The notes below the pieces were generated by a model. It was given only the letters and a program-made list of their open reading frames with translations, did not search any database and was not told the origin of the DNA. Shown piece after piece: positions 22,401 to 35,898 of a stretch of 64,000 bases of DNA. The position numbers and the translations under genes were made by a program. The DNA is from Siphonodentalium dalli (Eukaryota; Mollusca; Scaphopoda; Gadilida; Siphonodentaliidae): contig CP136066.1 in assembly GCA_032622095.1 (NCBI GenBank), positions 196,158,816-196,222,815 on the forward strand, in the 5' to 3' direction. The first letter of the stretch is position 1; each line of letters opens with the position of its first letter.

Positions 22401-25400
22401 TTTTCCAACGGATTTACGATCTGTTTTCAGCTTCGAGATCGGCTGATGTTGCAGATGTTATATTCCAAGTTTCATCTGATTCGGAGAAGAATAAAAAATT
22501 GGTACCACGGACCACCCCTCCCCAGACCCACAATAATGAGCCGACACTGTCAAAATTTGGCCCAACGCGTGCCCTCTTCAGTCCGCACACATTTGCATTT
22601 CAGATGACATCGTATGTTCGATATCTTCGGAGGAGATGTGGTCACAAGCACATGGGCCCAAAATTGCAAAGTTTGACGGCCTGCAATTATTTCAGTTTTC
22701 GATGGATTTTCGAAATTCTTTCAGTTTCTAGATCGGCTGATGTTGCAGATGATATATTTCAAGTTTCATCTGATTCCGAGAAGAATTAAAAATTGGTACC
22801 ACGGACCACCCCTCCCCAGACCCACACTAATGAAGCGAAACTGGCAAAATTTGGCCCACCGCGTGCCCCCTTCCGTCCGCACACGTTGGCGTGTCAGATG
22901 TCATCCTATGTTCGATATCTTCGGAGGAGATGTGTACACAAGCACATGGGCCCAAATTGCAAACTTTGAGGGCCCGTAACTCTTGCATTTCTTCTCGGAT
23001 TTCAAAAATCCTTTCCGGTATGGGTTTGTTTTCGTTCGGGAAATACATAAACTTAAATAGATGAATGTCAATCAAAATTTTATTTTGCGAAAATGTTGGC
23101 CCCCACCCCAGTGTCAAAATATATGTCCGACCCTGTCAAATTTTCCTTCTCTGACTAAACTGACAACTGTCAACACGACTATGAAAACCACATGCAGTTA
23201 TCTGGAATGATACAAGAGGACAACAGAGTACAATCAAATAGAGGTTTGCCAACTATGGGCGGTAACTCCTCAGGGAAAGCGCGGACACAAGTTTTGATGC
23301 CCGTGGGCAGTAGGGCATATCGATGTGTGCATACGGTCCAATTTTCGATGCTCTGCTCCTTATAATTTCCGAGATAATAAAATGACATTTTTTCAGATAA
23401 AGGGAGATAACTCCTCGGGGAAAACGCGGACAATATTCTTTATGCGACGATGGCATACAACTCTTTGACCCCAAGATACGTGCCAAGTTTTAATGTGCTA
23501 CTCCTGGTACTTTTCGAGTAATAAGGGTTGCAAAAGTGTCCAGTATAATAATAATAACAATGAAAAACTATCGATAAAGGGCCATAACTCTGTCAAAAGA
23601 TATTGGACCAACATCCGGATACCATTATTTCTAGTAGACCTTAGATGCCTATATTCGCTAGAGATTTCGCGGTCCTCCTCCCATTAGTGTCTGAGTATTT
23701 CCAATTAAACAGAAAACGGCCGCAGTAGAAAAACAATATACTTCCTTGGTTACACCATGGAAGTATAATAATAGGAACAATCATGAGTGGAAAGAATCGC
23801 AGTTTATGGACGGAAAATATGAAGTATGGTGATTATATGTTGTCCTAACATGTGTAGGTTGATCTCAAGTGTTTGGACGTGACCCCACCCCTGTCTCGAA
23901 ATTGGGTGACGGGATTGGGAAAACATCAACCCCTGGTACAAAATGCTAAGTTTGAGGCCCTGTAACTCCGTTAATTTCCAACGGATTTTAAAATTGTTTC
24001 CAGTTTTGTGAGTTGCTGCTGACATAGATTGCATAGTGTAAATTTCATCTGATTTGGAGACGGATAACACTTTGATTATTGGAAAGCATATGGGCCCAAA
24101 TTCAAACTTGACGGCTAAAATCTCCGCCATTTTCCAACGGATTTACGATCTGTTTTCAGCTTCGAGATCGGCTGATGTTGCAGATGTTATATTCCAAGTT
24201 TCATCTGATTCGGAGAAGAATAAAAAATTGGTACCACGGACCACCCCTCCCCAGACCCACAATAATGAGCCGACACTGTCAAAATTTGGCCCAACGCGTG
24301 CCCTCTTCAGTCCGCACACATTTGCATTTCAGATGACATCGTATGTTCGATATCTTCGGAGGAGATGTGGTCACAAGCACATGGGCCCAAAATTGCAAAG
24401 TTTGACGGCCTGCAATTATTTCAGTTTTCGATGGATTTTCGAAATTCTTTCAGTTTCTAGATCGGCTGATGTTGCAGATGATATATTTCAAGTTTCATCT
24501 GATTCCGAGAAGAATTTAAAAATTGGTACCACGGACCACCCCTCCCCAGACCCACACTAATGAAGCGAAACTGGCAAAATTTGGCCCACCGCGTGCCCCC
24601 TTCCGTCCGCACACGTTGGCGTGTCAGATGTCATCCTATGTTCGATATCTTCGGAGGAGATGTGTACACAAGCACATGGGCCCAAATTGCAAACTTTGAG
24701 GGCCCGTAACTCTTGCATTTCTTCTCGGATTTCAAAAATCCTTTCCGGTATGGGTTTGTTTTCGTTCGGGAAATACATAAACTTAAATAGATGAATGTCA
24801 ATCAAAATTTTATTTTGCGAAAATGTTGGCCCCCACCCCAGTGTCAAAATATATGTCCGACCCTGTCAAATTTTCCTTCTCTGACTAAACTGACAACTGT
24901 CAACACGACTATGAAAACCACATGCAGTTATCTGGAATGATACAAGAGGACAACAGAGTACAATCAAATAGAGGTTTGCCAACTATGGGCGGTAACTCCT
25001 CAGGGAAAGCGCGGACACAAGTTTTGATGCCCGTGGGCAGTAGGGCATATCGATGTGTGCATACGGTCCAATTTTCGATGCTCTGCTCCTTATAATTTCC
25101 GAGATAATAAAATGACATTTTTTCAGATAAAGGGAGATAACTCCTCGGGGAAAACGCGGACAATATTCTTTATGCGACGATGGCATACAACTCTTTGACC
25201 CCAAGATACGTGCCAAGTTTTAATGTGCTACTCCTGGTACTTTTCGAGTAATAAGGGTTGCAAAAGTGTCCAGTATAATAATAATAACAATGAAAAACTA
25301 TCGATAAAGGGCCATAACTCTGTCAAAAGATATTGGACCAACATCCGGATACCATTATTTCTAGTAGACCTTAGATGCCTATATTCGCTAGAGATTTCGC

Positions 25401-25496
25401 GGTCCTCCTCCCATTAGTGTCTGAGTATTTCCAATTAAACAGAAAACGGCCGCAGTAGAAAAACAATATACTTCCTTGGTTACACCATGGAAGTAT
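19460..25496 (+). repeat. Satellite E tandem array (partial unit plus three 1729-bp units)
   Basis: Hairpins at 20280, 22009, 23738 and 25468 give units of 1729, 1729 and 1730 bp. Units are almost identical; the visible difference is one extra A near 24515 that lengthens an open frame in the last unit. Each unit contains three to four internal GGCCC..AACTC / TTTCATCTGATTCGGAGA sub-repeats of roughly 170-310 bp, plus CTTCGGAGGAGATGTG twice. Open frames of up to 168 codons repeat the SADVAD.IFQVSSDSEK peptide because of these sub-repeats and are not considered genes. Confidence 0.95.
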
Positions 25497-27244
25497 AATA
25501 ATAATAATAATAACAATGAAAAATAATCGCAAAAGGGCCATAACTCCGCCAAGAAACATTGGGCGGAAATCCTGATACCATTATAGTTAGTAAACCTTCG
25601 ATGCCTACATTCGCTAGAGATTTCGCGTTCCTACTGCAATCAGTTTCTGAGTATTTCGAAATAAACGGAAAACGACCTCAGTAGAAAAACAATATACTTC
25701 CTTGGTTACACCATGGAAGTATAATAATAGGGAAAATCTTGAGCTGAATAAATCGCAGTTAAGGGACGGAAAATATGAAGTAGGATGATTATGTCTTTCC
25801 CTTAACATGTGTGGGTTGATCTCAAGTGATTGGAATTGACCCCACCCCTGCCTCGAAATTGGGTGACGGGATTGGGAAATTGTCAAACCCGGCCCAAAAT
25901 GCGAATTTTGACACCCCGTAACTCCGTTATTTTTCAATGGATTTAAAAATTGTTTTGAGTATTGTGATCAGCTACTTACATTGATTATTTGTTATACATT
26001 TTGTCTGATTCAGAGACGAATGACATTTTGTTTATTGGAAAGAATACGGGCCCACATTCAAAGTTTGAGGTCCCAAATCTCCGCCATTTTTTAACGGATT
26101 TACAATCTGTTTTCAGTTTTATGATCAACGTGTATGGTAGATGTTATATATCAAGTTTCATATGATTCGGGGACGAAATAAATTTTTTACCTCGGACCAC
26201 CCCTCCCCTGACCCACAACACTGAACCGACACTTGCAAAATTTGGCACTTCGCGTGCTCTCTTCAGACCGCACGCACTGCGATATCAGATAACATCTTAA
26301 GTTCGACATCTTCGGAGGAGCTGTGTACACAAGCATATGGGGCCAAAATTTGCATTGTTTGAAGGCCCACAACTCCGTCATTTTTCAATGGATTTTCGAA
26401 ATTGTTTTAGTTTCTATATCGGTTGGCGGTATAGATGTTATATTCCAAGTTTCATCTGATTCGGAGAAGATTAAAAAATTGGTACCCCGGCCCGCCCCTC
26501 CCCTGACCCACAACACTGAACCGACACTGGCAAAAATTGGCACATCGCGTGCTCTCTTCAGACCGCACGCATTGGCGTATCAGATGACATCCAAAGTTCG
26601 ACATCTTCGGAGGAGATGTGACGACAAGCACATGGGCCCAAATTGCAAACTTTGAGGGCCCGTTACTCTTGCATTTCATCTCGGATTTCAAAACTCTTTT
26701 CCGATATGGATTTGTTTTCGTTCAGGGAATCTACATACTTAAATAGACAAATGTCAATAAAAAAAAAAAAATCGAAAATTTTGCACCCCACCCAGTGTAA
26801 CAATATATGTCCAACCCTGTCAAATTTTCTTCCTTGGACTAAGCTGACAACGGTCAATACGACTATAAAAACCAAATGCAGTTATCTGGAATAATACGGG
26901 AGGACAACAGAGTACAATAAAATAGAGGTTTGCCAACTATGGGCGGTAACTCTTCAGGGAAAGCGCGGACACAAGTTTTTATGCCCGTGGGCAGTAGTGC
27001 ATATTGAGATGTGCATACGGTCTAATTTTCGATGCTCTGCTTCTTATAATTTCCGAGATAATAAAATAACATTTTTTCAAATAAAGGGAGATAACTCCTC
27101 GGTGAAAGCGCGGACAAAATCGTTATGGGCCGTATGGTTAGAACTCATGTACCCCAACCTACTTACCAAGTTTTGGTGTCCTACTTCTTGTACTTTTCGA
27201 GTAATAGTGATTACAAAAGTGTCAAGTATAATAATAATAATAAC
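25497..27244 (+). repeat. Satellite F unit (copy 2)
   Basis: Direct copy of 5520-7268 (offset about +19977, drifting to +19975). It follows the last E hairpin without a gap and ends with the same (AAT)nAACTAG. Beyond it the two copies diverge: copy 1 enters unique DNA, copy 2 enters a Y-like block. Confidence 0.92.
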
Positions 27245-28505
27245 TAGAGGTCAGATTCTATGGAATCAGATATACTTCCATGGTATTCCATCCCATCCCA
27301 TGTGAGTGTTATGCGTATATGTGTGTTCCCCTTCGTGCGAATGCATATTGGTGCCTTACGATCCAATGGTGGACTTGCATTGACATTTCTAAATTTAATA
27401 TATATTTTGGTACTTCTGTCTGTCTGTTTGTCTGTCAGCTATGGCCGGGAAAACTGCTGGACGGATTTTGACGAAATCTGATAAATGTGGGTAATTTTGT
27501 CCAGGGAGTGTTTCGGACGGGTCGAATCGTGACCCCCGACCTGACATTGGTCTTCAAAAAGGCATTCGAAGGTCAAATCGGGTAAAACCGACGGATTTCG
27601 ACGAAATTCGATACCTAGGAAAACTTTTGTCCGGGGAGTTTTGGACATGTCAAATCGTGACAATAGGATACTTTACAGTAGAGCGGACATACCTATATAG
27701 TATATCGGTGAGCATATTCATGCATTTGCCTTGCTTCTTGATAAGTCCGTTTGAATTTGCGTCATGAATAGAGGGTTTGAATTTGAGTAATATATATCAC
27801 CCGTTACAACGTTATACGCTACCAGGGTTAAACCGTTCAATATAAATCATTAAAAAGTGTACTAATCTTGCGTTTAGATACTACTTATCACATCCACTTA
27901 TCGAAAAGTTTTTATCTCAATATATGATTTTCGGAGTAATTTTCCCCATTTGATCTTCGGTGGAATTTTCCAAATCTGAACCCACCCGACACAAACACTC
28001 CCTTGAGCAGGTTGCGTTTATATTATAGAGGTCAAATTTTGGAGGCATACCTACAGTATACCGACTTACGTGCCACCGCATTAAACTCGCTCCTACATTA
28101 GCCCGTTTGGATTTGGGGCTAAAAATCGGCTAGTGATAGACTACATAAGTATACATATTTATGATATATAGCGTTGTCACGAGTAAACAGTTCCATCTGA
28201 AAATTAGAAAATCGCCCTCTGGATGCGCGTGAACACTAGCCATCAGATGTACTCGTCAAAAAAAATTATCTCGATGTTTGAATTTCCCCCCTTTGAAAAT
28301 TTTCGTGGAATTTTCCTAAAGTCTCAACCCACACTGACACGCATTCTCCGTTGGGCATGTTACATTTATAGTATAGCCGTCAAACTACTGGGACGTACAT
28401 AAAGTATGTCAACGTATCTGCTACGACATTATCTTGCTCTTTAATCAGCCGGTTTGGATTTGGCGGGAAAAACAGTTGCAATATTTCCGTATCCCGTAAA
28501 GCGGA
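27245..28505 (+). repeat. Diverged Y-like block with an internally inverted segment
   Basis: Starts with the same AGGTCAGATT.YATGGAATCAGATATACTTCCATGG stretch (with substitutions) as Y. Then 27400-27660 carries the GGTCAAGGTCA/CCCCGGACAAA-type repeat in reverse orientation, including GTCTGTCTGTTTGTCTGTC. From 27770 to 28500 it again parallels Y in direct orientation but with many differences. It lacks the tRNA-like units and the signal-peptide exon. Confidence 0.75.
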
Positions 28506-31028
28506 AAGTCCTGGGTAAAAACATGTTTAGGCGGTAAATTCGACTCAGGATTACTCGTCCGATTCGGAATATGCAATACAAAATTGAGAGCTCTGCAAAA
28601 TATATGTCTACCTTACTTTGGGCATCAATATAATACAGTATGGTTATATTGAATCATATGTTCCCGACTGGTATGTGCTATTTTAACATTGCATGATGTT
28701 GTGTTGGCAAGGCAAATTTCGGAATAGTATTAGCTTGATGCCAATACATAGCATTGTATACAACCTACATGTACATCGTAACTATATTTATCACATAATT
28801 AACTCACAAAATCAGCTTCATAATTATTGGTAAGACACACGTTTAATATTAGCGCATGCGATGACGTCACGCCGAAGATTTTCCACTAATTGATAGAGAT
28901 TCTCATATTTACCCCAAAACTCCCACTTTATTTAACTAAAATGCATAACAATAAAAAAAACTAGGAGATATATAGTCAGGGGAATTTCGCACAATTGACC
29001 TCACCACCCCAAATACATATATAAGTCTTATATCGTGTCTTTTTTTAAAACATATTTTATTGTAATATAATATTACAAGAGGGATAGGGGCACAAATTTT
29101 AACAACTTACACCCACCCCTCTCCCATTAACATTTTAACAAATACAACGTAGATGACGAAGATAACATATATACGGGATGACGTTTTGTGTGTTTCTAAT
29201 TGCTGTCTTTATGGTGGTGAGGTTAATTGTACCAAATACAAGTGTATAGAGTTATTCACCTTCCATCAAAACTAACAGACTGGCTCTTAGTCCAGATAGG
29301 TGTTTGTCTGTTCTCGAACAAATTCCTATGAGTTTACTCAATATAACACAATCATGCCTCGTGGTACAACCAGATAGTCGTATACCCAAGGGGCATCATT
29401 ATAAATCACTTTGCTGTACTATTGTAGGCCGAGTTGGGTGATCAAAGGAAGCACATGACCCATGAACAATGGTAGTCTGTCCTCATTCCCATATTCCAGC
29501 ATACATGCCAGTGGACTGTTATCTTCTTAACATTGCATTTTGTTGAGTTGTGGGAGGCAAATATCGAAATATTATAAGTTGTATGTCGATAAAGAGCGTT
29601 TATAACTAATATACTTCCCGTGAGTGGAAACTGATTTCTAAATTACACACACACCGGATTGTCCTAGTTTGTCTGAAACTTTGGTTTCAGTCTTTCACAG
29701 TTAAATGCAGGAGAACACTATGAACATTATTATACTGATGTACATGTATATATACCATACGACCATAGTTGAATATAATTCATGTAAATATATATATTAT
29801 GCATTGTAAATAGATGCACAAATTTTGTTAATGAAATGCCGGCTGCGATGGGACACCCGGGAACAGACACGCGTCAGACGAAATTATCACTTCATGGTCA
29901 TTAGCCAATGTAATTGACACCTCCCGGTGGACCAATATAAATCGCCCGAGTGTACACAACAGATTAAAATATGCTAACAGTCAGTCAACGATGGTGCGAT
30001 ATAATAACCACACACTGGTTAAATGGTCTTGCTAATTTGCTATGATGCTGGTGGGATCAGGTGAACTGTCATGCTGCTGATATGGCGAACTGATGCTGCT
30101 AAGACCACATGACCAAATAACCAGGGCGAACCAGTGTTAAATGAATATTTATAGCAATGAAGAGCGGCGATCATCATCTATACACACCCACACCAATCTA
30201 TATCGAAACGGACATCGAGACAACAAGGTGACACCCGTCAAGTCACGGGCGCGTCGACAGGGATGTGAGCTATGGTAACTCCGTGTGTGTCAATAGTTGT
30301 GGGAGCAGGCCACAGCGGTGAAAGTAACCACCTTACTATAAGTGTGACACAGTGCATGTATGTCATAGGTGAGATAGAGCTGATTTCAAGGTTCAGTCAT
30401 TGCAAGGCAAACACTTTCCATCCCGGTTAAGTTATCCTGCTAATTTGATCTGATGCTGGTGGGTCCTGCTGACTTGCCAATGTGCTGGTAGTGACAAATA
30501 TTGGTGTTAAGAAATTGTTCCGTTATTGTATATATATCCAGACACTGCAACATGTATGTTCCGAAAGAATAACGGTACATTTTCTTAACAGAATCAGTTT
30601 ACCATATCAGCATATTTCAACTCCGTGGTATACCCACCAGCATCGTAGCAAATCAACAAGACTACTTAAATTCGGGATATCTCACTGACGTACATGTGCA
30701 CGTAGGCATCGACATTAACATTTGAGTTTGTTTATGTGTCTATATTATATTTTACTGTTTAATTTAGGTTTTGTGCGCCCATATGGTATTATAGAAATAT
30801 ATCACAAGATTACATAAAATAAAAGCTTCCTCCATATAGGCGGCATATGAATTATTTTAATAAACGCCATGCTGTCTCCAAATTTATGCGAATGTCACGC
30901 AGCGCGGACATACGTAGTTTGCATGCAGGAGTTACTGTTCCTTTAGATATATAAAATAAAAGTTAATTCCACTTATCCCACAATATTACGAGGCAATTTC
31001 ACAATTATATTATTTATATGCCGTTCCT
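28506..31028. other. Unique intergenic DNA with weak internal repeats
   Basis: No gene seen. Two diverged direct repeats are visible: 28640-28770 against 29490-29570 (CATTGCAT..TGTTG.GTTG, GGCAAAT.TCG.AAT) and 30040-30100 against 30430-30490 (CTGCTAATTTG, TGATGCTGGTGGG). A CRE/NRF1-type motif pair is at 28852-28869. Confidence 0.5.
28852..28869. promoter_or_regulatory. Adjacent NRF1-like and CRE motifs
   Basis: GCGCATGCG (NRF1 half-palindrome type) is followed after one base by TGACGTCA (full CRE palindrome). Such pairs are typical of CpG-type promoters in animals, but no gene start is recognised on either side. Confidence 0.3.
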
Positions 31029-31693
31029 TTAGAATACTCTCATTATCCTCATCTCCACCCATTGAACCATGTCGTAATCCCTATGTCTGTCAGTATTTTT
31101 ATTTTCGGAAACGGCCGAATTAAAATATCTTCCAGCCACATGCATCGATGAATCCAAGATCATCCTTCTTGATTCGCCATTTTCGACTGCATATTTTAAC
31201 GAAGAGTATGTGTCGTACTTTGTCATCAATTTAGAGCACTTCACTACAAATCTGTGGAACTAATCACGCATGATTGTGGTTGTTTTGTTTGTATGACGAC
31301 AACAGCATGAATACTATGGATACCAATGTCCTAGTGGGATATATTCTGCAGGTATCGATCATACGCGATGCCAATAATTATTTAAAAAAATAATACATTT
31401 ACGATTTGAGATAGACGGGATCAGTTGTGACTATGTACGTACATGTACATATGTGGATGTTAATATCAGCAAACTATATATAGGGACTATAACATTGCAT
31501 AGCAATATACTGACCTATTAATTTTAAACCCAGAGTGTTTGCCGCCATCCATGGCGTACCACCCGACGGTGTGTACAAACACAGCCATATAGAAGGGAAT
31601 CATAATTCCTATTAACCGCCAGGGCAGATATATAGCGCACACTATGGGCTGAGACAATTTGAGATATCTGCCGCCGCCCCTAAGGCGCGCCAT
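31029..31693 (-). CDS. Candidate two-exon membrane protein gene
   Basis: Unrecognised family. Exon 1 (31693-31515) begins MARLRGGGRYLKLSQP, followed by one strongly hydrophobic segment around residues 17-47 and a WYAMDGGKHSGFK stretch. It ends at AG|GTCAGTA in phase 2. Exon 2 (31251-31029) follows TTCCACAG in matching phase, gives an FVVKCSK start and a hydrophilic tail, and stops with TAA. The predicted protein is about 133 residues with one membrane segment. The W...HSG..C arrangement after a first helix loosely recalls claudin/PMP22-like first loops, but the GLW core is absent. The 262-bp intron has a poor pyrimidine tract. No TATA box or poly(A) signal was found. It could be chance. Confidence 0.3.
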
Positions 31694-34600
31694 CGGATTA
31701 TATTAGTTATGGATGGGCTAACACGCGCCGGCAGGCGATCTCACTGCTCAAGATAGATATTCCCTCCTGTTTGGCTTTTGTAGTAAATCGCCAAATGTAT
31801 GCGTGACACAATGTGATACATACATATTTACCCCAGTTATTTTAATTTATCAGACGGTCACCATATCACCAAGTTACAACGACAATATTTCTTCAATCGG
31901 ATAATGCATCTTAAAAAGCTCTTAATCGGATAATGCATCTTTAAAAGCACTTAACATTAACAATGATTAGCGCACCACATATAAATGTACATTCATGGCA
32001 CCGACAAACAAGATTTCATGTTCAACACTATGAAAGCGTACTGAAAACATACAATTCGTAATTATGGTGATAAATCACGCATATAATCCATCGATATACT
32101 CAACATCTGCTTATGTATGCATTGCATGAAATCATTGGTTATGACCAATGACAAATAGAGTGCGTCGCCCCCTGTCATGGATGCGATCAACCAGCATCGT
32201 GTACCTTACACCGTTGCAGGGACGTGGCAACAGTATATACACTGAAAATATTGTTGACTTAACTGTTTGCTCAACAATTTGACTCCTATTACTCTTTGCT
32301 AAATATGACGTGTACCGCCTCCTCTGGTCTGATCTCACCCTCGCGCGCGCTTCGGCTACTCCATTAGCAACTTTCCTCCATTATGGAGAGCAAATATATA
32401 TTTTTTGAACATTCAGGGGCGAGTAATTCGCTTACAAAATTTTCATGGCATCGTTATCGGGGTGACATGTGACCATGCCATGTAAATTTGGTCGCGTTCG
32501 GAGATAATTCACTGCAACCTGGTGTGCAACCATAAGTGGTAATACGGTGCACCATCTTCGATTTCTTTCAAGCTACAATATGACTTACATGTGGAACAAC
32601 ACTTTTCGCACCTATTCAATTTGAAGCCAAGTAGTTTGCATATAAAGCACGAAATGGTTGAATTTTCGAAACCTTATCAAACTGAAATGTACAGCAAATT
32701 ACGAGATACAAAACATTTGAGTTTATGTCGACCAATTTGATCAGAATTATTTGGTGTCTAGCAATGGTTTTGGTATATCGACACCATTGCAAATCAATGT
32801 ACATGTACATAGATGCGTGGATAAGTAGAGGTTAAAGCGTATATCGTAGCCATTTAACAATATAGAACGAAATCGCTGTTCATTTGACAGGTCATATATA
32901 ATTGAATAGATGTATATTGTGTGTGTATGTAAATGGGAAAAAAAACATTACTGCTATTGTATTGTGTTTATTTCAGGCAAGATATGCCCATATATAGTCA
33001 TAATCCAACATATAATTACGAATTTTCGATATACTATATAGGTATGATTTATTAACATAAGTTAAAGATACGGGCGGCGTTGGTGGTGGGTATGCTGTTA
33101 AAATAATCACATCCGTCAAAAACCGCCATAAACAGAAGGATTAGTAAAAATATAGAGCCTTTGTTCTTATGTCAATCAGAAATATGGCATAAACAGTATG
33201 TTATTGTCATTTTCCCCTTTTGTTGTGTAAACGAAAGCAAAAACGTTACGTTTCCTAGGTTTTTTTTATGTGCGGATATGGTAAACACAAAGAGCGTTAT
33301 TTGTTAAGGTTTTCCTGATATGGAAATAATAAAGAGCGTTTATATCATTTGTGTGTGTTAACCAATATAATTGCACTGTGTTATATAAACTTAAGCACAA
33401 CTTCTGTAACACGAGCAGTCTCTTGTTTACGTACAACATGGTACGTCTTGACGACAATATACTATCTACGCGCTGATTATGTTTGGCATCGAGCGGAACT
33501 GTATATATTTTTGTGTTCCTTCTGTTAATGCCGATTTGGACAAATATAAATATTTCTGCAACAAACGCCGCCCGTGCCTTTAGCCTCTGGTGTTCCTACT
33601 AGCAAGTCCACTCGTCTGCTTACAGTGTTAAATGTATTCCAAGCTACATCGACCAACACTTATAATACACATGAAATATTGAGCAACAGTATAAAACTAG
33701 GCGGCTATCCGGGTGGATATGCTGATCTATTCGACTTGACACTGATATTAACACACATGGTGGTCAAATGCAGTGGATTTCTGCCAGTCATTATTCATCA
33801 TCAAAGAAGCATGGAATTCCGTGCTGTCTGTATAGGCCAGAAATTCCCACCAGATGATACATTACGTAATACGAACGCCCCGATGCTTGAAGGTTGCTCA
33901 ATGTGTTGAGCAGATGTTTCTGCATTGGAACGCGGGGCTTTATTAGCTTCCGTTTTGTGTCTGTCTTTCATGAAAGTTATCCGACCTCCTGATATTTTAA
34001 TTATCACATAAGAAACTAGATCGCACTATCGACTTCAAACGAGCCTTCTCAAATTAAATTATATTGTGTATATATGTCACAAGTTAACTTTTGTATATGT
34101 ATATACATGTATTGTACAATAATGGTCCCCATATTTGGAGGAATAAATATCTCTCTCGTGGTATGGCATTACACCTGAATGGTAAGACCTAATGAATTAA
34201 ACCAAACGGATCAGATTAATGGCAATGACATATAACAGGCAAGTATATTATTTATATTGTAAATACTGTTCATATATTATAATGTATCATTTGAAAATTT
34301 ATGATGTAAGTCATGCATGTTCATAAATGTAATATATGTTATCTTAATATCTATGTATTATTGGTCGATAAGATTAAACAAATTGAATTGACCGGTGGAA
34401 TAGAAAGTAGATTGCAGGACTGGGAAGTATATCATATATAGGCAAATTTGAGAACGTTCTAAACATTCATAAAATGGCAGTTAAAACAGTTTTTAAAAAA
34501 CTCTTGCCAGTGTGACTCCCACCCCCCACCCCCCATATTGCGTGCAAACAACAGTCGCTATCTTGGAACAGTATACCACAACTATAAGCACTGATCTCAG

Positions 34601-34821
34601 GTTATAATATGAAAGGATCAATTGTGTTAATGCCATACTGACTAATATTATTGACAAAATTAATGCTGTGCCAGCGTAACACAACACAGCCGACCCATAA
34701 CTATAATTATACAGTATTTCTCGCATTGTCGTTTATTTGTATGCCGTGATAATGGGTGGCTGAACACAACAGTCGGTTAAAGGTACTCAATCCGAATTAA
34801 CGCTCGCAAATATGTCGATGG
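31694..34821. other. Unique DNA, no supported gene
   Basis: AT-rich. A 111-codon plus-strand frame at 33574-33909 has no recognisable domain. A near-duplicate 26-base pair at 31895/31922 (AATCGGATAATGCATCTT) and AAAGAGCGTT at 33289 and 33331 are the only repeats noticed. Confidence 0.5.
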
Positions 34822-35547
34822 TATATATATATATATATATATAGCTTTATTAACCTCCATTAACGGAGATCATACATCAATACATTGTATGTGTTGTATA
34901 AACGAATTGGAGCGTTTTGTACACATAAAGGTGAGAGTGGTATTTACAAACATTATTTAGTATATATACAAACAACATTTGAGCATAGAAAATGGCGGCA
35001 AAAAGTAACAACACTGAATTCCAGTACATTACAGCAGTATGAGCCGTATGGTCTATGTACCATATTAGAGTTTGATCACATATAGATAAGGAAAGTGTAT
35101 ATCGCATGCGTATAGATGTTGATTTTATGTTCACTAAGCCATGCTCCTTTTCACCCTCAAACATTTTAATGTCAACAAGACTTGCTTTTCTGGAAGGCAG
35201 CAAGCACACGCAAGCAATCGGGTATAGTCTTAACGGGCATTGTTTCGTAAAAGTTGGCATCCTTTGTACATGAATTTCGCGGCGAATGTGAGAATATCTC
35301 CCCAAGCATTGATGACCACGAGTGGAGGAACGAAGGCTGTGCCGCCGATTAGGAAGTCATATAGATGGTTTTGCGAGAGTGAATCGAGAAACATAAAACA
35401 TTCTACCCCAAAGAAATCAATGGTGATTGACCAGAAACTGTATCTCAATTGATGCATGGCTGGCACATTACATGTAAATAATACATGTTCAATTTCTTTG
35501 TGATACGTTGATCTGCAGGCACCGCAATTCGAGTTGTTATTGAACAT
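34822..35547 (-). mobile_element. 5'-truncated LINE 3' end with (TA)n tail
   Basis: On the minus strand a frame from 35547 to 35230 encodes a CGACR..YHKEIEHVLFTC motif and a following hydrophobic/aromatic tail. This is the CxxC...H...C knuckle and C-terminal region seen at the end of non-LTR retrotransposon ORFs. The 3' UTR follows, then GGTTAATAAAGC (AATAAA signal) and a (TA)n run at 34822-34843, a normal microsatellite tail for LINEs. Everything upstream, including the reverse transcriptase, is missing. Confidence 0.75.
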
Positions 35548-35570
35548 CGATCTGGCTTTTCAAAAAATGT

Positions 35571-35880
35571 TGTTGTTGGAATCGGATGATATGGGGACCA
35601 TCGAATCGGATTGAGTACCTTTAATCTGGGTGGAGGAAATAAACCGGGGATCAATCCACGTTCTTCCTCAGAATATTGCTTCATTGCCGCGAGATATGCC
35701 ACTACTGTGATCTCAATGGCGAGGCGTGACAATTGTGCCAGTATGACAACTGAAGCGGCATTTCAAAAAATGTTGTTGTTGGAATCGGATGATATGGGGA
35801 TCATCGCATCGGATTGAGCACCTTTAAATTGGGTGGAGGTAATAAATCGGGTTCAATCCACGTTCTTCCTCAGAATATTG
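35571..35880. repeat. ~190-bp direct duplication beside the LINE tails
   Basis: 35571-35700 and 35761-35885 share TTGTTGTTGGAATCGGATGA, ATATGGGGA, ATCGGATTGAG.ACCTTTAA, GGGTGGAGG and AATCCACGTTCTTCCTCAG. A third, shorter relative is the 80-bp element at 52675-52754. The minus strand reads through as LINE-like sequence in part (LAIEITVVAY). Confidence 0.7.
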
Positions 35881-35898
35881 CTTCAATGCAGCGAGGAA

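Noticed and set aside
20596-24560. 154- to 168-codon frames repeated in each E unit
   Set aside because: They exist because the unit is tandemly copied; a single-base change extends one of them, and they contain internal sub-repeats with no known domain.
33574-33909. 111-codon plus-strand frame
   Set aside because: No domain, signal peptide or splice support; an overlapping minus-strand frame is equally open.
34877-35305. 142-codon minus-strand frame over the LINE tail
   Set aside because: Overlaps the LINE 3' UTR in a different frame from the recognisable LINE C-terminus.
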